In this document: piece after piece, positions 26,222 to 34,394 of the stretch
Position numbering within the stretch: the stretch's first letter is position 1
How the letters are laid out: the number at the start of each line of letters is the position of its first letter
Assembly (NCBI RefSeq): GCF_009296315.1
Contig: NZ_WHLY01000002.1
Span: forward strand, 5,678,501 to 5,742,500
Direction of reading: 5' to 3'
Length of the DNA stretch: 64,000 bases
From: Salmonirosea aquatica
GTDB lineage: Bacteria > Bacteroidota > Bacteroidia > Cytophagales > Spirosomataceae
Notes under the pieces: model-generated
The model's input: only the letters and a program-made list of their open reading frames with translations
The model's database searches: none
Told to the model about the DNA's origin: nothing
Position numbers and translations under genes: made by a program

Positions 26222-26923
26222 AAGATTACCAAGGCCGCCATCTACACCTAGTACTTGTCTGGTAATCCAGCTGGCTTCATCACTGGCAAGGTAGGTGGCC
26301 GCAGCAGCAATATCGGATGGTTCACCGAAGCGCCCCAGAGGATGCCGTTTTGCTGATGAGATGCGTTTATCATCCGAAGATAATAGATGATCTGCCAGCG
26401 GGGTATCAGTCAGCGAAGGAGCTATTACATTAAAGCGGATTGAAGAAGATGCATATTCAGCCGCCAAAGCAATGGCCAAACCCTGTAAACCACCCTTCGC
26501 CATAGAAATCGACGTATGAAAACTGAATCCGGTGTTAGCGGCCACACTGCTGAGGAGTACCACACCGGCGCCTTTGGCTTTTATCAATCGCTTTATATTG
26601 GGTTGAATGGCCGCCGCGGCACCCAGGGCGTTTATCTGCCAATCAGTAGTAAAATTTTCAAGGGTCAATCGACCAAACGGTTTCAGATTGATGGTACCGG
26701 CACAATAAATGATTCCATGAAGTACCTCAGGTAGATCCTGGAAAACACTTTCATCAGGATGAAGCGCGTCCCATTCAAAAAACTCCACCTCAAGGTCTGG
26801 CTTGTGCCGCCCCCCTACAAATACCCTACCCCCCTCCTCCAGAATCCGTTTGGCAATTGCGTAGCCAATTCCACTGCTGGCTCCGATTATAAGGATGTTT
26901 TTTGAGGTGTATCTGGATTGCAT
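26216..26923 (-). CDS. SDR-fold oxidoreductase without the usual catalytic Tyr
   Basis: The 235-residue protein has the short-chain dehydrogenase dinucleotide site GASSGIG near residue 14, an NAG-like YCAGTINL and the catalytic Ser region LLSSVAANTG. The YxxxK signature is changed: the Lys is present in SISMAKGG but the Tyr position is Ile. NAPSLTDTPL and ITRQVLGVDGG complete the fold. It lies 20 bases after the folE stop on the same strand with PTPS beyond, so a role in pterin reduction is an idea only. It may be non-catalytic or use another residue. The stop codon is within the right end repeat of the IS982 copy. Confidence 0.8.
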   Translation of the reverse strand: MQSRYTSKNILIIGASSGIGYAIAKRILEEGGRVFVGGRHKPDLEVEFFEWDALHPDESVFQDLPEVLHGIIYCAGTINLKPFGRLTLENFTTDWQINALGAAAAIQPNIKRLIKAKGAGVVLLSSVAANTGFSFHTSISMAKGGLQGLAIALAAEYASSSIRFNVIAPSLTDTPLADHLLSSDDKRISSAKRHPLGRFGEPSDIAAAATYLASDEASWITRQVLGVDGGLGNLK

Positions 26924-26943
26924 GTAGTGAGAATGTTGGTTAA

Positions 26944-27629
26944 TTACATGCCCAGATAACTCAGAAACTCCTTCTTTGTTCCCTCATTCTCGAATTTCCC
27001 GCCATAGTAGGAGGTGATCGTCGAACTACAGGTATCCTGTATTCCACGCGACTGAACGCACATGTGCTGGGCATCGATCACCACGGCCACATCGTCCGTT
27101 TTCAGCACTTCCCGCAACTCGTTGGCAATTTGCACGGTCAAGCGCTCCTGAACCTGAGGACGTTTGGAATAGTATTGAACAATCCGGTTCAACTTGGATA
27201 GTCCAATCACCTGTCCGCTGGAAATATAAGCCACGTGGGCTTTTCCGTAGATAGGTACAAAATGATGCTCACAGTTCGAAAAAACCGTGATATCTTTTTC
27301 CACCAGCATCTGATTGTAATTGTACTTGTTATCGAACAGAGTAACGGCGGGTTTATTGTCAGGGTTGAGGCCACTGAAATTTTCCTGCACAAACATCTTG
27401 GCCACGCGGCGGGGGTACCCTGCAGACTATCGTCAGTCATATCCAGACCCAGGATCTCCATGATGTGCTGGAAATGTTTTTCGATGAGCTCAATTTTGAT
27501 GTCATCGTCCATTTCGAAGGCATCCACACGCAAAGGGGTATCGTAGGAAGTCAGTATGTGGTCATGACCGATATCGTCGATTTCTTGCTCGGAAGAGGGT
27601 ACATTATTTTTCGGTGGGGTATTCAACAT
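26944..27629 (-). CDS. folE: GTP cyclohydrolase I, apparent one-base frameshift
   Basis: From ATG 27627-27629 the first 66 or so codons encode the N-terminal helices (EMDDDIKIELIEKHFQHIMEILGLD, then DDSLQGTP). The frame breaks at a run of five G on the + strand (27411-27415); one more G restores TPRRVAKMF and joins the second part, which has ITVFSNCEHHFVPIYGKAHV (zinc Cys and His) and CVQSRGIQDTCSS near the end. This is a complete FolE of about 229 residues when corrected. The enzyme opens GTP to dihydroneopterin triphosphate, the entry to folate and pterin synthesis. It overlaps PTPS by 26 bases, so they are cotranscribed. Confidence 0.92.
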
Positions 27630-28029
27630 AATTTCTTTCGGTTTCGTACAAACGGATTTGCAATTCAAATTGGGGGTCAATTATTTCACGGAGAATTCTA
27701 TGGATTACCAAGGCAATGTTCTCGGCGGAAGGATTCAAATCCTTGAATTCTTCCGTATCCAGATTGAGGTTCTTATGGTCGAACCGATCCAGTACATTTT
27801 CCTTAATCACATCACTCAATACTTTCATATCGAATACATATCCCGTTTCGGGGTCCACCTCGCCGGTGAGCCGAACGATCAGATCATAATTATGCCCATG
27901 GAAATTGTAGTTGTTACACTTTCCATACACCCGCTCGTTTTTATCATCCGACCAGTCCGGATTATTCAGGCGATGTGCTGCATTGAAATGTTCCTTTCGG
28001 AACACCGAAACTCTTGGATTTTGAGACAT
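27604..28029 (-). CDS. 6-pyruvoyl-tetrahydropterin synthase / 6-carboxytetrahydropterin synthase
   Basis: The 141-residue protein has the zinc-site histidines in FNAAHRL and in the loop CNNYNFHGHNY, with catalytic Cys at about residue 38. The five residues between the Cys and HGH match animal-type PTPS (C-x5-HGH) better than bacterial QueD (C-x3-HGH), so biopterin-type chemistry is plausible beside queuosine synthesis. DRFDHKNLN (catalytic Asp-His) and ETERNYVEY (pterin-anchoring Glu) follow. Folded as a hexameric barrel in the cytoplasm. It is the first gene of a leftward unit with folE and the SDR gene. Confidence 0.88.
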   Translation of the reverse strand: MSQNPRVSVFRKEHFNAAHRLNNPDWSDDKNERVYGKCNNYNFHGHNYDLIVRLTGEVDPETGYVFDMKVLSDVIKENVLDRFDHKNLNLDTEEFKDLNPSAENIALVIHRILREIIDPQFELQIRLYETERNYVEYPTEK

Positions 28030-28332
28030 GAATTGCTGTATAAAGTATGGGTCTTAAATGTCGTTACAAAGTTTGTGTACAACACATTCAAGGCCGCCGA
28101 GCGTTGATCCACCTGCTCTTTGGAATCTAAATGCAAGGGTATAACAGCGCGTTTTGCAATATTGTTCACCCCCAACAGTATGCCGTTTAAGGAAGCTGGT
28201 TCGGGTGGATTTCCTATATTCAGCTACGTCATAAGGTACCTTGGTTGTTTAGTGAGGGTTTTTAATTCATAAATAAATTTAATATTCAGGCAATAAGAAT
28301 TATTTTGCGCCCCCCAACCCCTGCTCCATACT
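28030..28332. other. Intergenic region between divergent PTPS and GH109 genes
   Basis: About 300 bases without a supported gene. The GH109 side is AT-rich (TTTTTAATTCATAAATAAAT at about 28259) and may hold its promoter, but no clean TTG/TAnnTTTG pair is visible. A short leftward open frame with no features is present and was not accepted. Confidence 0.6.
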
Positions 28333-29684
28333 ATGAACCGACGCAATTTTTTACACAAAGCCACCCTGGCCACTACGGCGGGCGGGGTACTACCTTCTCT
28401 CCGTTTTACTGATTCTGCTCCCGCCGACAGGGTACGTCTGGGTTTCATCGGGGTAGGTATGCGCGGACGTAATCATGTTGAACAGGCCATGTTCCGATCC
28501 GATGTGGACATCAATGCGATTTGTGACATCGACCCCAGCTCCGTCAACGAAACTCTAGCTATGATAAAAAAAGCCGGTCGGAAAGCGCCGGTAGTTTATT
28601 CGTCGGGGGATGAGGATTTTCTGAATATGGTCAAACGCGACGATCTGGATGGCGTTGTGATTGCGACTCCCTGGGAATGGCACGTACCGATGGCCGTAGC
28701 GGTCATGAAAGGGGGTAAGTACGCCGCTGTAGAAGTCTCCGCTACTGTCACCCTCGAAGAGTCCTGGGATTTGGTCAATACTCACGAGCAAACGGGTTCC
28801 CATTGTATGATTTTGGAAAACGTATGCTACCGACGTGATGTGATGGCCGTACTCAATATGATTAGAAAAGGCATGTTTGGTGAAATGCTGTATGCCCACT
28901 GCGGATACCAGCACGATTTGCGTGAGGTAAAATTCAACAACGGCAAGCAACCCTATGGTGGAGGGGTTGAGTTCGGGGCCAAAGGTTTTTCCGAAGCCCG
29001 CTGGCGCACCCAGCATTCCATTGATCGTAACGGGGATATTTATCCTACACACGGCCTGGGACCTGTGGCCCATTGGCTCGACATCAATCGGGGCAACCGC
29101 TTCACCTACCTTACCTCCACAGCTACCAAATCAAGGGGACTGCATAAGTACATTGTAGACAATGGCGGTCCAGACCATCCCAATGCCAAAGTCAATTTTA
29201 AGTTAGGCGATATCGTCACCACGGTCATCCAATGCCATAATGGCGAGAATATTGTCATTATACACGACACGAACTCGCCCCGCCCCTACTCGCTCGGCTT
29301 TCGGGCCCAAGGCACGGAGGGAGTGTGGATGGACGATGGCCATACCATTTACATCGAAGACGAAGCACTCAAAAAGCATCAATGGCAGCCCGCTGGGCCC
29401 GTACTGGATAAATATGATCATCCAATCTGGAAAAAAAATGCAGGCGAAGCGGAAAACGCCGGCCATGGGGGTATCGACTATTTTGTACTCAGGGGATTCA
29501 TTGAAGCTATAAAGCGGAAAACCGCCCCCCCATCGACGTGTACGATGCGGCCGCCTGGAGCGCCGTAAGCCCCTTGTCCGAACTTTCGATTGCCCGGGGT
29601 AGCTCCCCAGTAGAAATTCCGGATTTTACCCGAGGCAGGTGGAAAACGAATCCCCGTATATTTGGATTAAATGACGAGTACTGA
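28333..29684 (+). CDS. GH109 alpha-N-acetylgalactosaminidase (NAD-dependent), apparent one-base frameshift
   Basis: The protein opens with a Tat-type signal ([14 protein letters not shown]) and a Gfo/Idh/MocA-type Rossmann site ([12 protein letters not shown]). It then shows the GH109 pattern: [64 protein letters not shown] (catalytic His in PTHG), and [14 protein letters not shown]. Family members cleave alpha-GalNAc using tightly bound NAD. The uninterrupted frame ends at 29568, but with an eighth C in the run 29525-29531 it continues [17 protein letters not shown] and ends NDEY at 29682-29684, the normal C-terminus. Downstream is the sugar symporter gene. Confidence 0.9.
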
Positions 29685-29750
29685 TCCGGGTACCCAGGGC
29701 ATGCTGCAAACACAATCCTATTTTCAAACTCCTCTTCTCCTTCGACCTCA

Positions 29751-30980
29751 ATGACACAAAAAAAAGAAAACTACCTGGGTCCCCTCATTATAATCGGGGT
29801 TCTGTTTTTTATTCTGGGTTTCGTTACCTGGGTAAATGGTACCCTTATCACCTTTTTTCAGAAAGCTTTCGATTTGGATAATACCAGTTCGTATCTGGTC
29901 ACATTCGCTTTTTTCATTTCCTACACGCTGATGGCGTTGCCTTCTTCGGAAGTACTGAAGCGGGTTGGTTTTAAAAACGGCATGGCGGTGGGTCTGCTGG
30001 TAATGGCTGTGGGAACGGTCATATTCGTGCCTGCTGCCAAATCCGCCTCTTATATTCTTTTTCTTGTCGGACTATTCACTATCGGCATCGGCCTGACCAT
30101 ATTACAAACGGCGATCAACCCTTACGTGACCATTCTGGGTCCCAAAGAAAGCGCGGCGGCCCGCATCAGTTTCATGGGAATTGCTAACAAAGGGGCGGGC
30201 ATTATCAGTCAGGTGGTTTTTGGTGGACTGCTCCTTGCCGGGTCAACCGTCACCAGTCAGGCCGAGGAGCTAGATAAAGTAGTTGGCCCCTACCTGATCC
30301 TTACGGCTGTTTTGGTAGGCATGGCAGTACTGATCAAACTATCGAAAGGATTGCCCGAGGTCGAACAACAGGAAGAGGAACCTACCATGATGGCAGATGG
30401 CAGTACTGCCGCAACGAAAACCAGTATTTTTCAATTTCCTAATCTCATTCTGGGCGTCATCGCACTTTTTTGTTATGTAGGCGTTGAAGTAATTGCCGGA
30501 GATACGATCATCAGCTATGGGGTTTCGCTGGGTTTTCCTCAGGAAGAAGCCCGGTTGTTCGGAACTTACACTTTAACTGCGATGATGATTGGTTACGTAA
30601 CAGGTATTGTACTGATTCCTAAGTTCGTATCACAACAGGTCTGGCTCAAATTTTCCGCACTTTTCGGGATAGTACTAACCATTATCGCCATTTTCACTAC
30701 CGGTTTCACCTCCGTAATATGTATCGCTTTGCTCGGCTTATCGCATGCCATCATGTGGGGAGCCATCTGGCCGCTGGCCATCGAGGGGATCGGACGATTT
30801 ATTAAAACGGGTGCCGCTTTATTGGTAATGGGAATCTCCGGGGGCGCCATTTTGCCGCTTGTGTACGGTGCCCTGGCTGATTCTATGGAAAGCACCCAAA
30901 ATGCTTACGTGCTGATGGTACCTTTATATATGTTCATATACTACTACTCCATCTGGGGGCATAAGAAACGGATTTGGTAG
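29751..30980 (+). CDS. FucP/NagP-type sugar:H+ symporter (MFS)
   Basis: The 409-residue protein is an MFS transporter with twelve likely helices: FVTWVNGTLITFFQKAFDL near the start and FAFFISYTLMALPS belong to the fucose/N-acetylhexosamine symporter family, with GLTILQTAINPYVTILGP and GIANKGAGIISQ later. A short hydrophilic loop (EEEPTMMADGST) separates the halves. It follows the GH109 gene by 66 bases in the same direction, so import of the GalNAc or a related amino sugar released by that enzyme is the best guess. Proton coupling is a family property. Confidence 0.87.
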   Translation: MTQKKENYLGPLIIIGVLFFILGFVTWVNGTLITFFQKAFDLDNTSSYLVTFAFFISYTLMALPSSEVLKRVGFKNGMAVGLLVMAVGTVIFVPAAKSASYILFLVGLFTIGIGLTILQTAINPYVTILGPKESAAARISFMGIANKGAGIISQVVFGGLLLAGSTVTSQAEELDKVVGPYLILTAVLVGMAVLIKLSKGLPEVEQQEEEPTMMADGSTAATKTSIFQFPNLILGVIALFCYVGVEVIAGDTIISYGVSLGFPQEEARLFGTYTLTAMMIGYVTGIVLIPKFVSQQVWLKFSALFGIVLTIIAIFTTGFTSVICIALLGLSHAIMWGAIWPLAIEGIGRFIKTGAALLVMGISGGAILPLVYGALADSMESTQNAYVLMVPLYMFIYYYSIWGHKKRIW

Positions 30981-31075
30981 CCTCTCTCCTGACCGAATTC
31001 CAGAAGTGAATTCTCATCCGGTAATGATCGGATAGACTGAACATTTGCAATGATCGGTGCGTTGTATGGTAAAAG

Positions 31076-31113
31076 AAAACGAATACGGTACTTTTGTGCT
31101 GTATTCGTTTTTT
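31076..31113 (+). terminator. Hairpin with T-run just before ispG
   Basis: Arms AAAACGAATAC (31076-31086) and GTATTCGTTTT (31101-31111) with a 14-base loop and T's continuing to 31113. It lies 96 bases after the symporter stop and only 16 bases before the ispG ATG (31129). It can end the symporter transcript or act as an attenuator in the ispG leader. Confidence 0.65.
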
Positions 31114-31128
31114 AGAAATATACATCGC

Positions 31129-33156
31129 ATGGAAGCCAATTCATCCAACATCCTGCCCGCTGTTGATTCACATTACTGCCCTTCCCTTACCCAATACATC
31201 CGCCGCTCTACGATTCCCGTTTTCATTGGCGATTTGCCTTTAGGTTCCGATTATCCAATTCGGGTGCAATCGATGACCACTGTCGATACGATGGATACGG
31301 ATGGGTCGATCGAGGAAGTGATTCGGATGGTGAATGCAGGTTGTGAATACGTCAGAATCACGGCCCCTAGCGTCAAGGAGGCACAGAATCTTGAAAACAT
31401 TAAAAAAGGATTGATCCAAAGGGGAATCAAGGTACCCCTGATTGCGGATATTCATTTCACACCCAATGCCGCCGAATTGGCCGCTCGAATCGTGGAGAAA
31501 GTGCGGATCAATCCCGGCAATTACGCGGATCGTAAGCGCTTTGAAACCATTGAGTATACCGATCGATCGTACGCGGATGAATTAGAAAGAATTAGGGAAA
31601 AATTTATTCCGTTGGTATCCATTTGCAAAGAATACGGAACCGCCATGCGGATCGGAACCAATCATGGCTCCCTTTCCGACCGTATATTGAGTCGCTACGG
31701 TGACACACCGCTGGGCATGGTGGAGTCAGCGCTGGAATTTCTACGCATTTGTGAGGAAATGAACTACTATCAGATCGTCCTCTCAATGAAGTCCAGCAAC
31801 ACCCAGGTTATGGTAGAAGCCTACCGCCTCCTGGTACAGCGACTCGATGAGGAAGGACTGAAGGCTTACCCATTGCATCTGGGGGTGACCGAAGCGGGGG
31901 AAGCTGAGGATGGCCGCATAAAGTCAGCAGTGGGGATAGGTACCCTACTCGAGGACGGACTGGGCGATACGGTGCGGGTGTCCTTGACGGAGGCCCCTGA
32001 AAACGAGGTACCCGTAGCCCGTGCACTTATAGAACGTTACACCCACCGTTCTCCTCATGAACCAATCGAACCAATCGATCGGGTACCCATCAATCCCTTT
32101 CAATACTCCCGTCGTCAGACTAAAGAAACATACAATCTAGGGGGTATTAATGTACCGCGGGTCATTGCCGATTATTCACAAATCTCTGTAACGTCACACG
32201 AAGATCTGCGCAGCGTGGGGCACTTTTTCCTACCCGTACCTGATAAGTGGCGCATGAACGACCAAGGGGTTGATTTCATTTATTCGGGTAGCCGCCCCAT
32301 TTCTTTCATGCTACCGAATGGCCTGAAGGAAATTGTTGACTATCCCCAATGGCAGGCACATTCTGACCAATCCAATACGTTTCCTCTGGTATCGGTGGAG
32401 GAGTTTTTGGCATCCCGCGATTCCGAGCTACACCCTACCCTTACTTTTGTGGAAGGTGATATCCATCGCTTTACTGAAAATGTACTCAATAAGCTCGCAC
32501 ATCATTCAAGCGTGGTGCTGGTTCTAACCTCCGGCAATAAACATGCGATGGCCGAAATGCGCAGATTCTTTTTCCGGCTGATCGAACTTAAAATTTCTGT
32601 TCCGGTAATCATCAAACGTACCTACCCAGGAGATTCTGCCGAAACTGTATTACAGGCCGCCACCGATGTAGGCGGGTTGCTGGTAGACGGATTGGGCGAC
32701 GGGATCTGGCTTGCTCCCCAAATTTCCGGGACTGTTTCAAAAGAAACGCTTCTGAAAACGGCATCCGAGTTCAACTCTATTTCCTTTGGAGTTCTACAGG
32801 CCGCGCGTACCCGCATGTCTAAAACGGAATATATATCCTGCCCTTCATGCGGACGTACCTTGTTTGATTTACAGGAAACGACCGCGATGATTCGCAAACA
32901 AACCGAACATCTAAAAGGGCTTAAAATAGGAATTATGGGATGTATCGTCAATGGCCCCGGCGAGATGGCCGACGCTGATTATGGGTACGTAGGCATGGGA
33001 AAAGACAAAATTGCGTTGTATCGAGGTCAGGAAGTCGTCAAACGTTCGGTAAAGACCGACCAGGCCGTCTTCGAGTTAATCAAATTGATCCAGGAGGATG
33101 GTCGATGGCTTGATCCTGAGCCTGGCGAGCCAATGGTTGTCAGCAAAAACTACTAA
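31129..33156 (+). CDS. ispG: 4-hydroxy-3-methylbut-2-enyl diphosphate synthase (flavodoxin/ferredoxin), long form
   Basis: From ATG 31129 (a longer frame from 31057 would run through the hairpin) the protein has 675 residues. The N-terminal TIM barrel has PIRVQSMTTVDTMDT and DIHFTPNAAELAA, with KVRINPGNYADRK. The C-terminal [4Fe-4S] domain has CPSCGRTLFDLQ and GIMGCIVNGPGEM, the three Cys cluster ligands. A large insert (about 290-530) lies between them, as in Bacteroidota and Chlamydia. IspG makes HMBPP from MEcPP in the non-mevalonate isoprenoid pathway. It is a single gene after an intrinsic terminator. Confidence 0.95.
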   Translation: MEANSSNILPAVDSHYCPSLTQYIRRSTIPVFIGDLPLGSDYPIRVQSMTTVDTMDTDGSIEEVIRMVNAGCEYVRITAPSVKEAQNLENIKKGLIQRGIKVPLIADIHFTPNAAELAARIVEKVRINPGNYADRKRFETIEYTDRSYADELERIREKFIPLVSICKEYGTAMRIGTNHGSLSDRILSRYGDTPLGMVESALEFLRICEEMNYYQIVLSMKSSNTQVMVEAYRLLVQRLDEEGLKAYPLHLGVTEAGEAEDGRIKSAVGIGTLLEDGLGDTVRVSLTEAPENEVPVARALIERYTHRSPHEPIEPIDRVPINPFQYSRRQTKETYNLGGINVPRVIADYSQISVTSHEDLRSVGHFFLPVPDKWRMNDQGVDFIYSGSRPISFMLPNGLKEIVDYPQWQAHSDQSNTFPLVSVEEFLASRDSELHPTLTFVEGDIHRFTENVLNKLAHHSSVVLVLTSGNKHAMAEMRRFFFRLIELKISVPVIIKRTYPGDSAETVLQAATDVGGLLVDGLGDGIWLAPQISGTVSKETLLKTASEFNSISFGVLQAARTRMSKTEYISCPSCGRTLFDLQETTAMIRKQTEHLKGLKIGIMGCIVNGPGEMADADYGYVGMGKDKIALYRGQEVVKRSVKTDQAVFELIKLIQEDGRWLDPEPGEPMVVSKNY

Positions 33157-33245
33157 ATTGGTTATACTGGTCAGCAGGTATTGTTCTTACCAAGCGATCA
33201 TAAACAACCCACTAAAACAAACGTATTCAACCGCTATATTTCGAA

Positions 33246-33434
33246 ATGAGTGATTTCAAGAGATATTTTCAGCTTGGTGATGTCTTCAGGTACTTCATCA
33301 GGGTTTTCAAAAAGCCCGACCCCAACGATCCAAGTTCATTCAACCTCCGCATGATGCACGGGATTAACAGAATCTCTATTGTCATGTTTCTATTTTGTGT
33401 CGTTGTCATGATAATTAGGGCCTGTACGCGATGA
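33246..33434 (+). CDS. Small membrane protein, DUF6728-like
   Basis: A 62-residue protein with a hydrophilic start (FKRYFQLGDVFRYFIRVFKKPD), a conserved NLRMMHGINRISI and one C-terminal membrane helix (IVMFLFCVVVMIIRA). Small Bacteroidota proteins of this pattern are annotated DUF6728; the assignment is from memory. Its stop overlaps the next start by four bases (ATGA), so it is coupled to the MmcQ/YjbR-type gene. Function unknown. Confidence 0.7.
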   Translation: MSDFKRYFQLGDVFRYFIRVFKKPDPNDPSSFNLRMMHGINRISIVMFLFCVVVMIIRACTR

Positions 33435-33790
33435 ATCTTGAGCAGCTGCGTGATTTTTGTCTGGCTTTGCCCGGTACCACAGAAGCCATGCCTTTTGGGG
33501 AAGAAACTTTGGTTTTCAAGGTGAAGGACAAGATATTTCTGCTTACATCCCTTGATGCCGAAAAGTTGTCGTTCAATGTGAAGTGTGAACCGGAAAAAGC
33601 CCAGGAACTCCGGGAACGGTATCCCTTCGTGCAACCAGGGTACCATATGAACAAAAAACACTGGAACACCATTACCGCCGAAAGTTCTGTGCACGATGAC
33701 CTGTACCTGGACTGGATCAGGCATTCCTACGATCGCGTGGTAGCGGGTTTACCCAGCAAACAAAGGGCCGAACTTCTCACGAATCAATAG
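33431..33790 (+). CDS. MmcQ/YjbR-family protein
   Basis: The 119-residue protein matches the MmcQ/YjbR family: LRDFCLALPGTTEAMPFGEETLVFKV near the start, then FNVKCEPEKAQELRERYPFVQPGYHMNKKHWNTI. The fold is a small double-wing/CyaY-like alpha-beta domain and members are sometimes described as DNA-binding, with weak evidence. It overlaps the upstream 62-residue gene by four bases and precedes the TPR gene by 15 bases, giving a likely three-gene unit. Function unknown. Confidence 0.85.
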   Translation: MNLEQLRDFCLALPGTTEAMPFGEETLVFKVKDKIFLLTSLDAEKLSFNVKCEPEKAQELRERYPFVQPGYHMNKKHWNTITAESSVHDDLYLDWIRHSYDRVVAGLPSKQRAELLTNQ

Positions 33791-33805
33791 TATTGATTAC
33801 AGCCT

Positions 33806-34357
33806 ATGGAAATCTGCCTCATTGTTCTACTTTTCATTCCTTATCTTTTCCTGAAATATTATTTCACGGATCATGAAACCAAGGCCGAAAAAGATTTGGC
33901 CCGTTTCAAGGAAGGTATAGAACTTTTACAGAACAAAAAGTTTGAGCAAGCTTTCAACTATTTTGATCAGCAGGTTAAGAATCATCCAAAATCAGCGACT
34001 GCGTACGCCTATCGGGGCAAATGCAATCTGCACGATGAAAATTTCTACTCGGCACTTTACGATCTTTCCCAAGCCATCAGTTTTGACAATACCCTGGCCG
34101 AGTGCTATATCGATAAAGGGAAAGTGCATCTTGCCTTATATGAATTCGGGGAGGCTTTCAGGGAATTTGATAAAGCGGTCTGGTTTTTCAGAAATGAAAA
34201 TCCAGAAGCTATTCGCCTTCGGGGGTTGGCGCGTCTGCGAATGCAGCAATTCGTCCAATCCGAACGGGATTTTCTACGAGCCATGGAGCTAGGCGACGAA
34301 GACTCCCGATATATACTTTCGCAGGCTCCTTTCTATAAAGTGGAATTCAAGCAGTAA
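33806..34357 (+). CDS. TPR-repeat protein with N-terminal membrane anchor
   Basis: The 183-residue protein starts with a single hydrophobic segment (CLIVLLFIPYLFLKYYF) and continues with four tetratricopeptide-type repeats: EGIELLQNKKFEQAFNYFDQ, AYAYRGKCNLHDENFYSALYD, AECYIDKGKVHLALYEFGEA and AIRLRGLARLRMQQFVQSE. Probably cytoplasmic or periplasmic with one membrane anchor; TPRs bind partner proteins. It follows the MmcQ-like gene by 15 bases and has no obvious partner that would show its role. It faces the thioredoxin gene convergently. Confidence 0.8.
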   Translation: MEICLIVLLFIPYLFLKYYFTDHETKAEKDLARFKEGIELLQNKKFEQAFNYFDQQVKNHPKSATAYAYRGKCNLHDENFYSALYDLSQAISFDNTLAECYIDKGKVHLALYEFGEAFREFDKAVWFFRNENPEAIRLRGLARLRMQQFVQSERDFLRAMELGDEDSRYILSQAPFYKVEFKQ

Positions 34358-34394
34358 GCTAAGCTTCTCTCTTCTAAACCCAAAAATATAGACA

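Noticed and set aside
27966-28175. 69-codon leftward frame upstream of PTPS
   Set aside because: Overlaps the PTPS start, no recognisable features.
10583-29531. Phase-variable poly-C tracts in dnaB, folE and the GH109 gene
   Set aside because: dnaB and folE are housekeeping genes, an unlikely target for phase variation; assembly error is simpler.
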